This document shows positions 20,251 through 33,312 of a stretch of DNA of 64,000 nucleotides, in pieces. Source of the DNA: Pelagibacterales bacterium SAG-MED37 (GTDB lineage: Bacteria > Pseudomonadota > Alphaproteobacteria > Pelagibacterales > Pelagibacteraceae); assembly GCA_014653605.1 (NCBI GenBank), contig JACWEG010000001.1, positions 1 through 64,000 on the forward strand. The letters are read 5' to 3'. Under the pieces are notes generated by a model. The model had not been told where the DNA came from, searched no databases, and worked only from the letters and a program-made list of their open reading frames with translations. The stretch's first letter is position 1; every line of letters begins with the position of its first letter. The position numbers and the translations under genes are program-made.

Positions 20251-20798
20251 TGGCAAAAGCAAAATCAGCATATAGTATACCAACTAAGATAGGTAAATTA
20301 GACACACATATTTTTGTTGTTTGGGTTGATAATGAATCTGGAGTATTAGCTCGAGTGGTGGGCTTGTTTTCTGGTAGAGGTTATAATATTGAGTCTTTGG
20401 CCGTGGCGGAAGTTGACGCAACAAAAAACATTTCTAGGATTACCATTGTAACTACAGGAACTCCTCAAGTAATAGATCAAATTAAGTTACAATTGAAAAA
20501 ATTAGTCCCTGTTCATAAAGTAGCTGATTTTAAAAGAGAAGATAAAAAAGTAATATTTAAAGAAATGGCTCTACTTAAAGTTGTTGGAAATAAAAAAAAG
20601 ATAGAAAAAACACTTAAAGCCTGTAAAAGCTTTAATCCAGTTATATTGGATAAAACTAAACAATCCGTTGTTATCCAAATAACTGCTTTAAGGAGAGAAA
20701 TAGACAAAATGAGTAAAAAATTAAAACCTTTTGGCTTAACTAGTACATCTAGAACTGGAGCTATAGCTATGACGAGAGGGGCAGAAGTTTTTAAATAA
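20250..20798 (+). CDS. ilvH: Acetolactate synthase small (regulatory) subunit
   Basis: 182 residues, with an N-terminal ACT domain (HIFVVWVDNESGVLARVVGLFSGRGYNIESL) and a second C-terminal ACT-like half. It binds valine for feedback inhibition and raises the activity of the large subunit. Its ATG overlaps the ilvB stop by one base. Confidence 0.95.
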   Translation: MAKAKSAYSIPTKIGKLDTHIFVVWVDNESGVLARVVGLFSGRGYNIESLAVAEVDATKNISRITIVTTGTPQVIDQIKLQLKKLVPVHKVADFKREDKKVIFKEMALLKVVGNKKKIEKTLKACKSFNPVILDKTKQSVVIQITALRREIDKMSKKLKPFGLTSTSRTGAIAMTRGAEVFK

Positions 20799-20802
20799 AT
20801 AA

Positions 20803-21840
<1,038 letters not shown>

Positions 21841-21846
21841 ACTTTA

Positions 21847-21904
21847 GCTCCATATTGGGGCAAAATTATTATTTTATTTTGCAATCTATACGAGAGGTTG
21901 TATA
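21847..21904 (+). promoter_or_regulatory. Candidate structured leader of leuA
   Basis: Three small hairpins fill the 85 bases before leuA: GCTCC/GGGGC (21847-21851 with 21857-21861), GCAAAAT/ATTTTGC (21860-21866 with 21876-21882) and TATAC/GTATA (21887-21891 with 21900-21904). The first two share bases 21860-21861 and so exclude each other, as in attenuators. No leader peptide with runs of leucine codons is seen. Confidence 0.3.
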
Positions 21905-21925
21905 TTTCTTAAATAAAATTTTTAT

Positions 21926-24537
<2,612 letters not shown>

Positions 24538-24542
24538 GAAAG

Positions 24543-25778
24543 ATGGCATCAAGTAGAGATGATTTTATAATAGCAATCAGATCTGCTTTTTTAAAAAAAA
24601 GTACCCAGCAAAAATTTTCTTTACTTAGTTTAGTATTTACGTCCATTTTTATAATTGTATTATCTAATCTAGATTTTAAAGCTGTAAGATATCTTAAAAT
24701 AGGAATTAATGAATTAGTTTACAGATCTTCTTTTGTAGTATCAATTCCAGAAAACTTTATTAAGGATACATTTATAGAAGTAACTGACTATACAACTTTC
24801 TTTAATGATTATAAAAAAAAAAGATTAGAATTAAGTAAATTAAAATCAAACTTCGTATCTAGTGAGATAATTCAAAATGAAAATAGAGAATTAAAAGAGT
24901 TAATCAATGACTATGTTTCAACTTCAGATAAAATTTTGGCAAAAATTATTGTCGATCATGAAAGCCCTTTTTTAAAAAGTATAATTATTAACAAAGGTAG
25001 TAAAGATAATATCAAAATTGGCACGAACATATACGATCAGTCATATTTAGTAGGTAGGGTAATTGAGGTTAATTTTAAGACCTCAAGAGTATTATTATTA
25101 TCTGACCTAAATTCTAATGTTCCAGTTACAGTTGCCCCTCAAAATATTCAGGCAATAGTTACAGGCACAGGAGATAATTATGGTCAAATTAAATACATTA
25201 AAGATGGCCTTTCTAAAGAAATTGAAGAAGAAAGTATAATTTATACCTCTGGAACAGGGGCAATTTTTAAAAGTGGAATTCCAATAGGAACACTGGAAAT
25301 TATAAGAGAAAATTCATCGAATGTATTTAGCGTAGATTTTTATAGTGATTTTTCTCAACTTAAATATGTTTTTGCTGAAATAACAAGTACATCTGAGATT
25401 CCAGATCAAAATGTGTCTGAACCTGACAATGAAACTAACAATAGTATAAATGCAAAACTAAAAATTTTAGAAGATGAACTTGAAATTATTGAGGAGACTA
25501 ATTCTAAATTTTTAGAAGAAAATATAGATTTAAAAAGTGAAATAAATAATCTTAACAATAAGCTATTAATATTAAATAATGAATTATCATCTAAAAATAT
25601 TACAATTAGTCAGTTTAATATCGATAAAACAGAATTAGAATTTTTAAGACTTAATTTGGAATTTGGGCATAAGTGTCGCAAATCCAATAAACTTTTTCAA
25701 AAATCTCTAGGTTTTGAACCTGGAAGTGATGAATATAAAAAGTGTGTTTTAAACAGGGGAGTAATAATTAATGACTAG
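24543..25778 (+). CDS. mreC: Rod-shape protein MreC with an extended C-terminus
   Basis: 411 residues, longer than common MreC (roughly 270-370). The family core is clear: cytoplasmic start, one membrane helix (about 27-46), a coiled segment (80-120) and the beta domain with LIVGRVIEVN-type residues and SGIPIGTLEII. After about residue 290 comes an additional long coiled coil (about 300-370). It ends with a compact motif: Cys378, then LGFEPGSDEYKKC with Cys401. That tail is not part of the MreC I know. MreC scaffolds the periplasmic side of the elongasome. Confidence 0.9.
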   Translation: MASSRDDFIIAIRSAFLKKSTQQKFSLLSLVFTSIFIIVLSNLDFKAVRYLKIGINELVYRSSFVVSIPENFIKDTFIEVTDYTTFFNDYKKKRLELSKLKSNFVSSEIIQNENRELKELINDYVSTSDKILAKIIVDHESPFLKSIIINKGSKDNIKIGTNIYDQSYLVGRVIEVNFKTSRVLLLSDLNSNVPVTVAPQNIQAIVTGTGDNYGQIKYIKDGLSKEIEEESIIYTSGTGAIFKSGIPIGTLEIIRENSSNVFSVDFYSDFSQLKYVFAEITSTSEIPDQNVSEPDNETNNSINAKLKILEDELEIIEETNSKFLEENIDLKSEINNLNNKLLILNNELSSKNITISQFNIDKTELEFLRLNLEFGHKCRKSNKLFQKSLGFEPGSDEYKKCVLNRGVIIND

Positions 25779-26277
25779 TTTAAAATCTAAAGGTTTTTTC
25801 TCAAAATTTTACTCTTGGTTGCCAATAGTTGTTTTATATGTGTCTGTATTAAATGAATTTGATGTTAATTATTTAGACCTTGACTTTTTCTCTTTCAATT
25901 TTCCTTTTATTTTAATCTTTTTTTTCACATTAAAAGATTTTAAAAACTTTGATTATCTTTTAGTTTTTTTGGCAGGATTGATTAATGATACTGTTGTAGG
26001 TTTACCTCTTGGTTTAAGCAGTTTATCTTTCATGATAATTTGTATAGCAACATCATATTTTCGAAATATTACAATTAGACCAAATCAAGCAAAAGATTGG
26101 TTTTATTTTTTATTTATTATAATTTTAGTTAACTCTTTAAATTACTCAATCTTAACATTATTTTTTTCATATAATTTAATATTATGGGGTTATGTAGTTA
26201 ATACTTTTTTTACTTTCTTATTTTATCTTATTTTTCTGACAATATTTAAATTCTATCTAAAAGGTATAAATGATTAA
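25771..26277 (+). CDS. mreD: Rod-shape protein MreD
   Basis: 168 residues, almost wholly hydrophobic with about five membrane helices. Weakly conserved family; recognised by its hydrophobic profile, the segment GLINDTVVGLPLGLSSLSF and its place between mreC and the PBP2 gene. Overlaps mreC by 8 bases and mrdA by 8 bases. Confidence 0.85.
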   Translation: MTSLKSKGFFSKFYSWLPIVVLYVSVLNEFDVNYLDLDFFSFNFPFILIFFFTLKDFKNFDYLLVFLAGLINDTVVGLPLGLSSLSFMIICIATSYFRNITIRPNQAKDWFYFLFIIILVNSLNYSILTLFFSYNLILWGYVVNTFFTFLFYLIFLTIFKFYLKGIND

Positions 26278-28153
26278 TTCATCAAGCGATAACGTAAAAA
26301 AACTTAATTCTATAAATAGAAGAATGTTTATTACTGGCTCAGTAAAGTTTTTTATAATGATTGGATTAGTAAGTAGGTTATTTTTTTTACAGGTTAAAGA
26401 AAATAAAAAATATTTAACTCTTTCAGATAAAAATAGAATAAGAGAATGGAAGTTAGCTCCTGTAAGGGGAGAATTTCATGATTATTTTGGAAATGTTATT
26501 GCGGGTAATTTTGAGGCATATCAATTACATATTATTCCAGAACAAGTAGAAGATTTTAGATATGTAATTTATAGAATAAAAGATTTACTAGAGTTGAGTG
26601 ATAAAGAATTTAAAAGAATAATTAAAAAGAAAAATGAGATTAAGTCATGGGAAACTTTAATTGTATCAGATAATCTAAGTTGGAAAAAATTCTCAAAAAT
26701 TAACAATCATCTTTATGATCTAAATGGTGTTAAGCCAGTTATTTCTATTTCTAGAAATTATCCTTTTGGATCTAATTTTACGCATGTTATCGGATATGTA
26801 AGTCAGGCTAATGAGCAAGATATTGAAAATAATGAAGCGATAAAGAAAAATTTTGTACCTGGTCTTAAAATTGGAAAAGTAGGTTTAGAAAAATCTTTTG
26901 AAAAACAACTTATTGGTTCTAATGATATTGAGAGATATGAAGTAAATGCTTATGGAAGAAGAATTAGTCAGTTAGAATTTCAAAAAGGAGAGAAAGGTAA
27001 ATCTCTTAGGTTAACAGTAGATACTAAAGTCCAACAATTATCCAATGAATTACTGAAGGATCAGGCTGGATCTATCTGTGTCATGGATATTTATACAGGT
27101 GAGGTAATTGCAATGCATTCTTCTCCTTCATTTGATCCCAACCTATTTGTTTTTGGCATAAGCCAAGATGATTGGCAAATTATTCGTAATGATCCAATGA
27201 AACCATTAGTTAATAAAACGTTACAAGGAAATTACTCTCCTGGGTCAACTATTAAACCTATTGTTGCTTTATCAGCTTTAGAGAATGGAATTATTAATAC
27301 TAATTTTACTGTTAATTGTAGGGGCCATAAGCATCCATTAGAACTCTATGGTCAAACTTATCATTGTTGGAAAAAACAGGGGCATGGATTTATGAATTTA
27401 AGAAATGCAATGAAACAATCCTGTGATACCTATTTTTATGAGATAGCTCGAAAACTTGGAGTAGATCGATTAAGTGAAACTGCTAAAAAATTTGGATTAG
27501 GAAAAGAAGTTTTTGGTAATCTATTTAACATTGAAAAAAAAGGTTTAATTCCAAGCACTCAATGGAAGAAAAATGCTTTAGGACAAAGTTGGGTATTAGG
27601 AGAAACTTTAATTACTGGAATTGGTCAAGGCTATATTCAAACAACTCCAATTCAATTATGTTTAATGACTGCTCAAATTGCAAATGGAGGCTATAAGATT
27701 TATCCAAAAATAGTGATGGATGATGAAAATAAGGTATCCCCAATTGATAAATTTACGCCATTGTATAAAAATTCTAAAAATATTAAGATTGTTCAAGATG
27801 CAATGTTTGCTTCAACCAATGAAGTAAGAGGAACTTCTTATAGATCTAGAATTGATGATCCAAAATATCAATTTGCAGGAAAAACTGGAACTGCTCAGGT
27901 TAAAAAAATTACTGAGAGAGATCGTGAATTAGATTTAAAAACTTTTCAAATTCCTTATGAAGAAAGAGATCACGCTCTTTATATAGCATATGGTCCGTAT
28001 AAAAACCCACGTTATGCAGTTAGTATTTTAGTTGAGCATGGAGGAAATGGAAGTACTACAGCAGCTCCAATGGCAAAAAAATTATTTAAAACAATTATTG
28101 ATAGACATCAATTAAGAGAGTCAATTAATAATAAAAAATATTTGGATATATAG
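26270..28153 (+). CDS. mrdA: Penicillin-binding protein 2 (elongation transpeptidase)
   Basis: 627 residues. One N-terminal membrane helix (about 22-42), a dimerisation domain, and a transpeptidase domain with SxxK in SPGSTIKP (Ser326), SCD near 385 and KTGTAQV (Lys538). It crosslinks peptidoglycan during side-wall growth and works with RodA, whose gene starts immediately after the stop. Confidence 0.95.
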   Translation: MINSSSDNVKKLNSINRRMFITGSVKFFIMIGLVSRLFFLQVKENKKYLTLSDKNRIREWKLAPVRGEFHDYFGNVIAGNFEAYQLHIIPEQVEDFRYVIYRIKDLLELSDKEFKRIIKKKNEIKSWETLIVSDNLSWKKFSKINNHLYDLNGVKPVISISRNYPFGSNFTHVIGYVSQANEQDIENNEAIKKNFVPGLKIGKVGLEKSFEKQLIGSNDIERYEVNAYGRRISQLEFQKGEKGKSLRLTVDTKVQQLSNELLKDQAGSICVMDIYTGEVIAMHSSPSFDPNLFVFGISQDDWQIIRNDPMKPLVNKTLQGNYSPGSTIKPIVALSALENGIINTNFTVNCRGHKHPLELYGQTYHCWKKQGHGFMNLRNAMKQSCDTYFYEIARKLGVDRLSETAKKFGLGKEVFGNLFNIEKKGLIPSTQWKKNALGQSWVLGETLITGIGQGYIQTTPIQLCLMTAQIANGGYKIYPKIVMDDENKVSPIDKFTPLYKNSKNIKIVQDAMFASTNEVRGTSYRSRIDDPKYQFAGKTGTAQVKKITERDRELDLKTFQIPYEERDHALYIAYGPYKNPRYAVSILVEHGGNGSTTAAPMAKKLFKTIIDRHQLRESINNKKYLDI

Positions 28154-29281
28154 ATGTACCAACATAATAGATTAACAACAAATAATTTTAATTTTTTTTC
28201 AAAATTAGCAAATTTTGACTATGTTTTAATGGCATGTATTTTGTTGTTGGGTGCTATTAGTCTCGCTACGATGTACTCAACTGATGGAGGAAAAATTTTA
28301 TTTCATACTAAGAGTCATTTTACTAAGTTGATTGTTTTTACAATTATGATGTTGATATTTTCATTTATTAACATCAAATTTTGGTTTTCTATTGGTTATT
28401 TTTTTTATATTATAATAATTGGACTTTTAATTTGGACATATTTATTTGGAATTAAATCTTCAGGATCTCAAAGATGGATAGATTTATATTTTATAAATTT
28501 ACAGCCCTCAGAATTAATGAAGATATGTATCATTTTATGTTTGGCTAAATATTTTCATAGAATGAAATTAGAAAACGTAAATTCACTTTATGCAATTTTA
28601 TCATCTTTAATTATTATTTTGTTACCAATGGGTTTAGTAATTGTTCAACCCGACTTAGGAACTTCACTTTTAATATCTATTAGTGGACTGGCTGTATTAT
28701 GGTTTGCTGGAATAAATCATAAATATTTTATCTATACTATGATAGGATTTTTAATCTCTTTACCTTTTATAATCTCTTTTTTAAAGCCTTATCAAAAATT
28801 AAGAGTTTTAACTTTCTTAAATCCAGATAGAGATCCTCTAGGTGCAGGATATCAAATAATTCAATCTAAAATTGCTGTTGGTTCAGGAGGAATTTTCGGT
28901 AAAGGTTTTTTAAAAGGTACTCAAAGCTATTTAGAGTTTTTACCAGAAAAACATACAGATTTTATTTTCACATTATTTTCTGAGGAATTTGGATTTATTG
29001 GTTCAGTATTTCTTCTTTTAATATATGCAATCATTATTTATAGGATAGTTGCAATTGGTGCTCAATCTAGAAGTTATTTTGCAAAATTATTTTGTTACAG
29101 TTTTGCAGCATCAATTTTTGTTTACATCACAATTAATATGAGCATGGTACTTGGTTTGCTTCCAATAGTTGGATCACCTTTGCCAATTATGTCTTATGGT
29201 GGGTCATCAATGTTAGCTACAATGATTGGCTTTGGAATAGTAATGAGTGCCAAAGTCCACAACCAACAATCAATTGCCTAA
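28154..29281 (+). CDS. rodA: RodA, SEDS peptidoglycan glycosyltransferase
   Basis: 375 residues with about ten membrane helices. SEDS polymerase that builds glycan strands with PBP2. The conserved GSQRWIDLYFINLQPSE loop, VQPDLGTSLL, AVGSGGIFGKGFLKGTQ, LPEKHTDFIF and the C-terminal GLLPIVGSPLPIMSYGGSS motifs are all present. Last gene of the elongasome set. Confidence 0.96.
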   Translation: MYQHNRLTTNNFNFFSKLANFDYVLMACILLLGAISLATMYSTDGGKILFHTKSHFTKLIVFTIMMLIFSFINIKFWFSIGYFFYIIIIGLLIWTYLFGIKSSGSQRWIDLYFINLQPSELMKICIILCLAKYFHRMKLENVNSLYAILSSLIIILLPMGLVIVQPDLGTSLLISISGLAVLWFAGINHKYFIYTMIGFLISLPFIISFLKPYQKLRVLTFLNPDRDPLGAGYQIIQSKIAVGSGGIFGKGFLKGTQSYLEFLPEKHTDFIFTLFSEEFGFIGSVFLLLIYAIIIYRIVAIGAQSRSYFAKLFCYSFAASIFVYITINMSMVLGLLPIVGSPLPIMSYGGSSMLATMIGFGIVMSAKVHNQQSIA

Positions 29282-29330
29282 GTATAATTTGTCACCTAAT
29301 TTATTTTAAAAATTATTGTATAAGTTTAAT

Positions 29331-30572
29331 ATGAGTAATCCTTTAAAAGTTGGAATAATTGGTGCTGGTATTCAAGGAATATCCAATGCTTTATTTCTCC
29401 AAAAAAAAGGTTTTGATGTAACAGTTTTTGATAGAGAAGAGCCCGGCAGCCCGGCAGCATCGTATGGAAATGCAGGACACTTTTCCCCATATGCTTCATT
29501 ATCTTTAAATAGAACCGATGTATTAGCTGATGTCCCAGCAATGTTAATGAGCTCTACCGGACCATTGGCACTTAAATGGAATTATGTTCCAAAAATGATT
29601 CCGTGGTTTATTAAATTTATTTTAAATACATCAAAAAATAAAATGATGCATACAGCAAGAAATATGCATCAAATTTTAGATTTAGCTTTGCCAGCATATG
29701 ACGAATTATTTGATGAAATAGACTTAGACGGATTAGTTGAAAATAAAGGAATACTATACATATGGAATGATAAAGATTTAAAAAGTAGGGAATTAGAAAT
29801 TAAAGTTAGAGAAGAATTAGGCGTCAAACAACAACTTGTAAGCAAAGATGAAATTCATGATTTAGAGCCTAATATAAAACCATTTTATCATGCTGGCGTT
29901 TACTATCCTTATGCAAGACACGCAAGAAACCCAAAAAAGATTTTATTAAAACTTTTTGAACTTTTTTTAAAAAAAGGTGGAAAATTTAATAAAATGAATA
30001 TTCAAGATATAAGTTTTGATGAAGAGAATCCTGTATTTGTGACTGATGACAACAGACATACTTTTGATAAAGTAGTTATTGCTTGTGGAGCATTTTCTAA
30101 AAAATTAACAGATAAGTTAGATGAAAAAATTCCTTTAGATACAGAACGGGGATACCATGTGCATTTTAAAAATTGTGATCATCTTTTAAGTAGACCAGTA
30201 ATATTTTCTAATCGAGGCTTTGGGATCACACCAATGGAGCAAGGATTAAGAGTTGTTGGAACAGTTGAGTTTGGTGGATTAGATAATCCTCTTTCAAAAT
30301 CAAGAATTAAAAATTTAATTGATAATGCAAAATATATGTTGGGAGATTTACCTGATCATGAAGATGAATGGTTAGGATTTAGACCAACTTTACCAGACTT
30401 TTTACCGGTTATGGGACCATCAAAAAATCATAAAAATGTTTTCTATTGTTTTGGACATCATCATTTAGGATGGACATTAGGCCCAATTTCTGGAAAGATT
30501 GTTTCTGGAATGATAGCTAAAGAAAATACCAATTTAAATTTAGACCCTTATAGCTCAGCAAGATTCAATTAA
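29331..30572 (+). CDS. FAD-dependent amino acid oxidoreductase (DadA-like)
   Basis: 413 residues from the ATG at 29331; an upstream TTG in frame is less likely. DAO-family fold with the dinucleotide motif GIIGAGIQGISNALFL (8-23) and the DadA-like YGNAGHFSPYA. The C-terminal part reads GFRPTLPDFLPVMG ... FYCFGHHHLGWTLGP, as in D-amino acid dehydrogenases. Known members oxidise D-amino acids to 2-oxo acids and pass electrons to the respiratory chain; hydroxyproline-type substrates are also possible. It is followed after 3 bases by a DMT permease, which suggests a small catabolic operon. Confidence 0.8.
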   Translation: MSNPLKVGIIGAGIQGISNALFLQKKGFDVTVFDREEPGSPAASYGNAGHFSPYASLSLNRTDVLADVPAMLMSSTGPLALKWNYVPKMIPWFIKFILNTSKNKMMHTARNMHQILDLALPAYDELFDEIDLDGLVENKGILYIWNDKDLKSRELEIKVREELGVKQQLVSKDEIHDLEPNIKPFYHAGVYYPYARHARNPKKILLKLFELFLKKGGKFNKMNIQDISFDEENPVFVTDDNRHTFDKVVIACGAFSKKLTDKLDEKIPLDTERGYHVHFKNCDHLLSRPVIFSNRGFGITPMEQGLRVVGTVEFGGLDNPLSKSRIKNLIDNAKYMLGDLPDHEDEWLGFRPTLPDFLPVMGPSKNHKNVFYCFGHHHLGWTLGPISGKIVSGMIAKENTNLNLDPYSSARFN

Positions 30573-30575
30573 TTC

Positions 30576-31469
30576 ATGCAAAATACCAAAGCATATGTAA
30601 TGCTGGTATGTGCTACATTATTCTGGGCAGGTAACTTTACATTAGGAAAGTTTGCTTATTTAGAAAATATACCTCCAAACTCACTTGCATTTTTAAGGTG
30701 GTGCCTAGTATGGATAATTTTACTTCCATTCACTTATAAAGAGATATTAAAATTAAAAAATCAAATTAAAAGAAACGTATCATTATTTCTTATTTTAGGC
30801 TCTACCAGTGTGTGCATATTCACTTCACTTACTTATAATGCCTTAAATCATACTCAAGTGATCAATGCATCACTTTTTAATACCGCAATACCTGTAACAA
30901 TAATTTTAGTTTGCTTTTTGTTAAAAATTGAAAAAACAAATATTTTTCAAATATCTGGATTACTAATTTCTATCTTAGGAATTTTAGCTATTATTACTAG
31001 ACTTGATCTTAATATTTTACTTACCTTAAATTTTAATAGGGGAGATCTATTTATGATTGGAGCAATAATTGCATGGGGAATATATTCTGCGTATTTAAGA
31101 AAAAGAACCTTTGAAGTATCTTTACTTACTCTGGTCCACATAATTTGTACATTTGGATTAATTTTTCTTCTGCCACTTTTTATTTTAGATATAACTCAGG
31201 GAAAAGTTATTGAGATAAGTGAAAATCTTTTTTATATTTTAATCTATGTTGCAATATTTCCAAGTATCGGATCTTATTATTGCTGGGCTGGAGCAGTTTC
31301 TATCATTGGGGCAAATAGAGCCGGCATATTCTTATCTCTAATTCCATTATTCAGCACAATAATGGCAATATTCTTTTATAATGAACAATTTCAATTTTTT
31401 CACTTGATTGGAGCAATTTTAATTATATTAGGTTTATTCTTATCAAATAAGGAAATAAAAAATGCTTAA
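30576..31469 (+). CDS. EamA/DMT family permease
   Basis: 297 residues with ten predicted membrane helices in two EamA repeats (first from AYVMLVCATLFWAGNFTLGKFA, second from GDLFMIGAIIAWGIYSAYLRKR). DMT proteins export or import amino acids, sugars or other metabolites; the substrate cannot be read. It lies between the DadA-like gene and the hydroxyacid dehydrogenase gene, overlapping the latter by 8 bases. Confidence 0.8.
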   Translation: MQNTKAYVMLVCATLFWAGNFTLGKFAYLENIPPNSLAFLRWCLVWIILLPFTYKEILKLKNQIKRNVSLFLILGSTSVCIFTSLTYNALNHTQVINASLFNTAIPVTIILVCFLLKIEKTNIFQISGLLISILGILAIITRLDLNILLTLNFNRGDLFMIGAIIAWGIYSAYLRKRTFEVSLLTLVHIICTFGLIFLLPLFILDITQGKVIEISENLFYILIYVAIFPSIGSYYCWAGAVSIIGANRAGIFLSLIPLFSTIMAIFFYNEQFQFFHLIGAILIILGLFLSNKEIKNA

Positions 31470-32412
31470 AGTTGCAATTTTAGATGATTATCAAAATGTT
31501 TCTCAACAATTTATTGATTTAGAAAAACTATCAGGGAAATATGAAATTAAAATTTTCAGTGAACCTTTTGTTGATGAAGCGGATGTAATTGAGCAATTAT
31601 CAGATTTTGAAGCATTATTGGTAATGCGAGAAAGAACTCCAATTACCAAAAAAATTATTGAAAATTTAACTAAATTAAAATTTATTATTACAAGTGGATT
31701 AAGAAATAAATCTATTGATCTTGAGGCCGCCAAAAAAAGAAAAATTATAGTTTGTGGAACAGAAACGAATACTAATCCGACTCCCGAATTGACATGGGGT
31801 TTAATACTTGGATTAGCTAGAAATTTTAAAGAGGAAATTGATAATATGTATCAAGGATACTGGCAGACAACAGTAGGGGTGGAGCTTAAAGGAAAAATTT
31901 TGGGTTTAATTGGTCTAGGTAAAGTTGGATCACAAGTAGCTAAAATTGGAAAAGCTTTTGGTATGCAGGTCATGGCTTGGAGTGAAAATTTAAACTTAGA
32001 TACCTGTAAGGAACTAGACGTTCTGCCGTGTAGCAAAGAAGATTTAATAAAGAATTCAGACTTTTTATCAATTCACGTTCAAGGTGGAGAGAGATACAAA
32101 GATTGCATTACTTTAAAAGAGATGGATAAAATGAAAAAAACTTCTTTCTTAATAAACACCTCAAGAGGTCCAATTATAAATGAAGATGATTTAATTATAG
32201 CTTTATCAACTAATGAAATTGCAGGAGCTGGAATTGATGTTTATGATAAAGAACCTTTACCTGAAAATAATAAATTGAGATTTTTACCAAATGCTTTGCT
32301 TACCCCACACATTGGCTATGTGACAGCTGAAAATTACACTACTTATTATAGTCAAATGATCGAGTCTTTAGAGTCTTGTGTAAATGGAAAACCTATTCGT
32401 ATTATAGAATAA
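31462..32412 (+). CDS. D-isomer-specific 2-hydroxyacid dehydrogenase
   Basis: 316 residues. NAD-binding motif GLIGLGKVGSQVAKIGKAFG near 150. Catalytic positions are seen in NTSRGPIINEDDL (Arg), DKEPLP (Glu) and LTPHIGYVT (His). It would interconvert 2-oxo acids and D-2-hydroxy acids. Close to phosphoglycerate-dehydrogenase-like enzymes but without an ACT domain. Next to the DadA-like oxidase it could reduce the 2-oxo product; this is inference. Confidence 0.85.
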   Translation: MLKVAILDDYQNVSQQFIDLEKLSGKYEIKIFSEPFVDEADVIEQLSDFEALLVMRERTPITKKIIENLTKLKFIITSGLRNKSIDLEAAKKRKIIVCGTETNTNPTPELTWGLILGLARNFKEEIDNMYQGYWQTTVGVELKGKILGLIGLGKVGSQVAKIGKAFGMQVMAWSENLNLDTCKELDVLPCSKEDLIKNSDFLSIHVQGGERYKDCITLKEMDKMKKTSFLINTSRGPIINEDDLIIALSTNEIAGAGIDVYDKEPLPENNKLRFLPNALLTPHIGYVTAENYTTYYSQMIESLESCVNGKPIRIIE

Positions 32413-32414
32413 AA

Positions 32415-33308
32415 ATGGATTTGCCAGTTATTAATCATGAAGATTATTTTGCTAAAATTGGTGATGATCATAAGTTTCCAATTAACAAATTTAGTGAACT
32501 TGCAAAATATCTAATAGATCAAAAGATAGTAAAAGAATTTCACAAACCATATCCATGTTCTGATGAGACCTTAAAAAGGGCCCATTCGGAAAAATATATT
32601 AATGATATTAAGAATAAAACTTTAGATAAAAATGGAGTAAAAAAAATTGGTTTCCCTTTAGTCGATAGTGTTGTTCAAAGATCCTTAGTGGCAACTGGGG
32701 GAACTGTTTTAGCATCAAAGCTTGCAATTAATTATGGTCTTGCTTGCAATACTGCTGGAGGTAGTCACCATGCAAATTTTGAGGGTGGTGCTGGTTATTG
32801 TGTTTTTAATGATGTAGCAGTAGCTGCATATTATCTACTTGATAGAGGACTAGCAGGTAGAATTTTAATTGTTGATTTAGATGTACATCAAGGAAATGGA
32901 AATTCAGATATATTTAAAGATAATACAAATGTATTTACTTTTAGCATGCATTCAAAATCAAACTATCCTGCTAAAAAATCAATAAGTGATCTAGATGTTG
33001 AGCTTGAGGATAATTTAGAGGACAAAGAATACCTTAAAACTCTCAAGTTTTATTTAAATGAGCTTAATGAAGAAAATTTTGATTATGTTTTTTATATAGC
33101 TGGTGTTGATATTCATCATAACGACCGTTTAGGTAAATTAAAAATTTCTGATGAAGGAATTAAAGAAAGAGATGAACTTGTTACAGAAAACTTTTTTTCA
33201 AAGGGTATTCCTCTTTGTGGTGTTTTAGGTGGCGGTTATAACAAAAACTTCGATAAATTAGTCGAATTGCACTCATTTTTACATCAATCTTGTGTTAAAT
33301 TATTATAA
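32415..33308 (+). CDS. Histone deacetylase superfamily amidohydrolase
   Basis: 297 residues from ATG 32415, three bases after the previous stop. Zn-dependent deacetylase fold: paired histidines in GGSHHANFEGGAGYCVFND, zinc ligands in DLDVHQGNG, and GVLGGGYN near the end. Bacterial members remove acetyl groups from acetylpolyamines, acetoin-related or other amide substrates. The short 297-residue form is common in marine bacteria. With its neighbours it may release an amine or amino acid; the substrate is not known. Confidence 0.82.
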   Translation: MDLPVINHEDYFAKIGDDHKFPINKFSELAKYLIDQKIVKEFHKPYPCSDETLKRAHSEKYINDIKNKTLDKNGVKKIGFPLVDSVVQRSLVATGGTVLASKLAINYGLACNTAGGSHHANFEGGAGYCVFNDVAVAAYYLLDRGLAGRILIVDLDVHQGNGNSDIFKDNTNVFTFSMHSKSNYPAKKSISDLDVELEDNLEDKEYLKTLKFYLNELNEENFDYVFYIAGVDIHHNDRLGKLKISDEGIKERDELVTENFFSKGIPLCGVLGGGYNKNFDKLVELHSFLHQSCVKLL

Positions 33309-33312
33309 TTTT

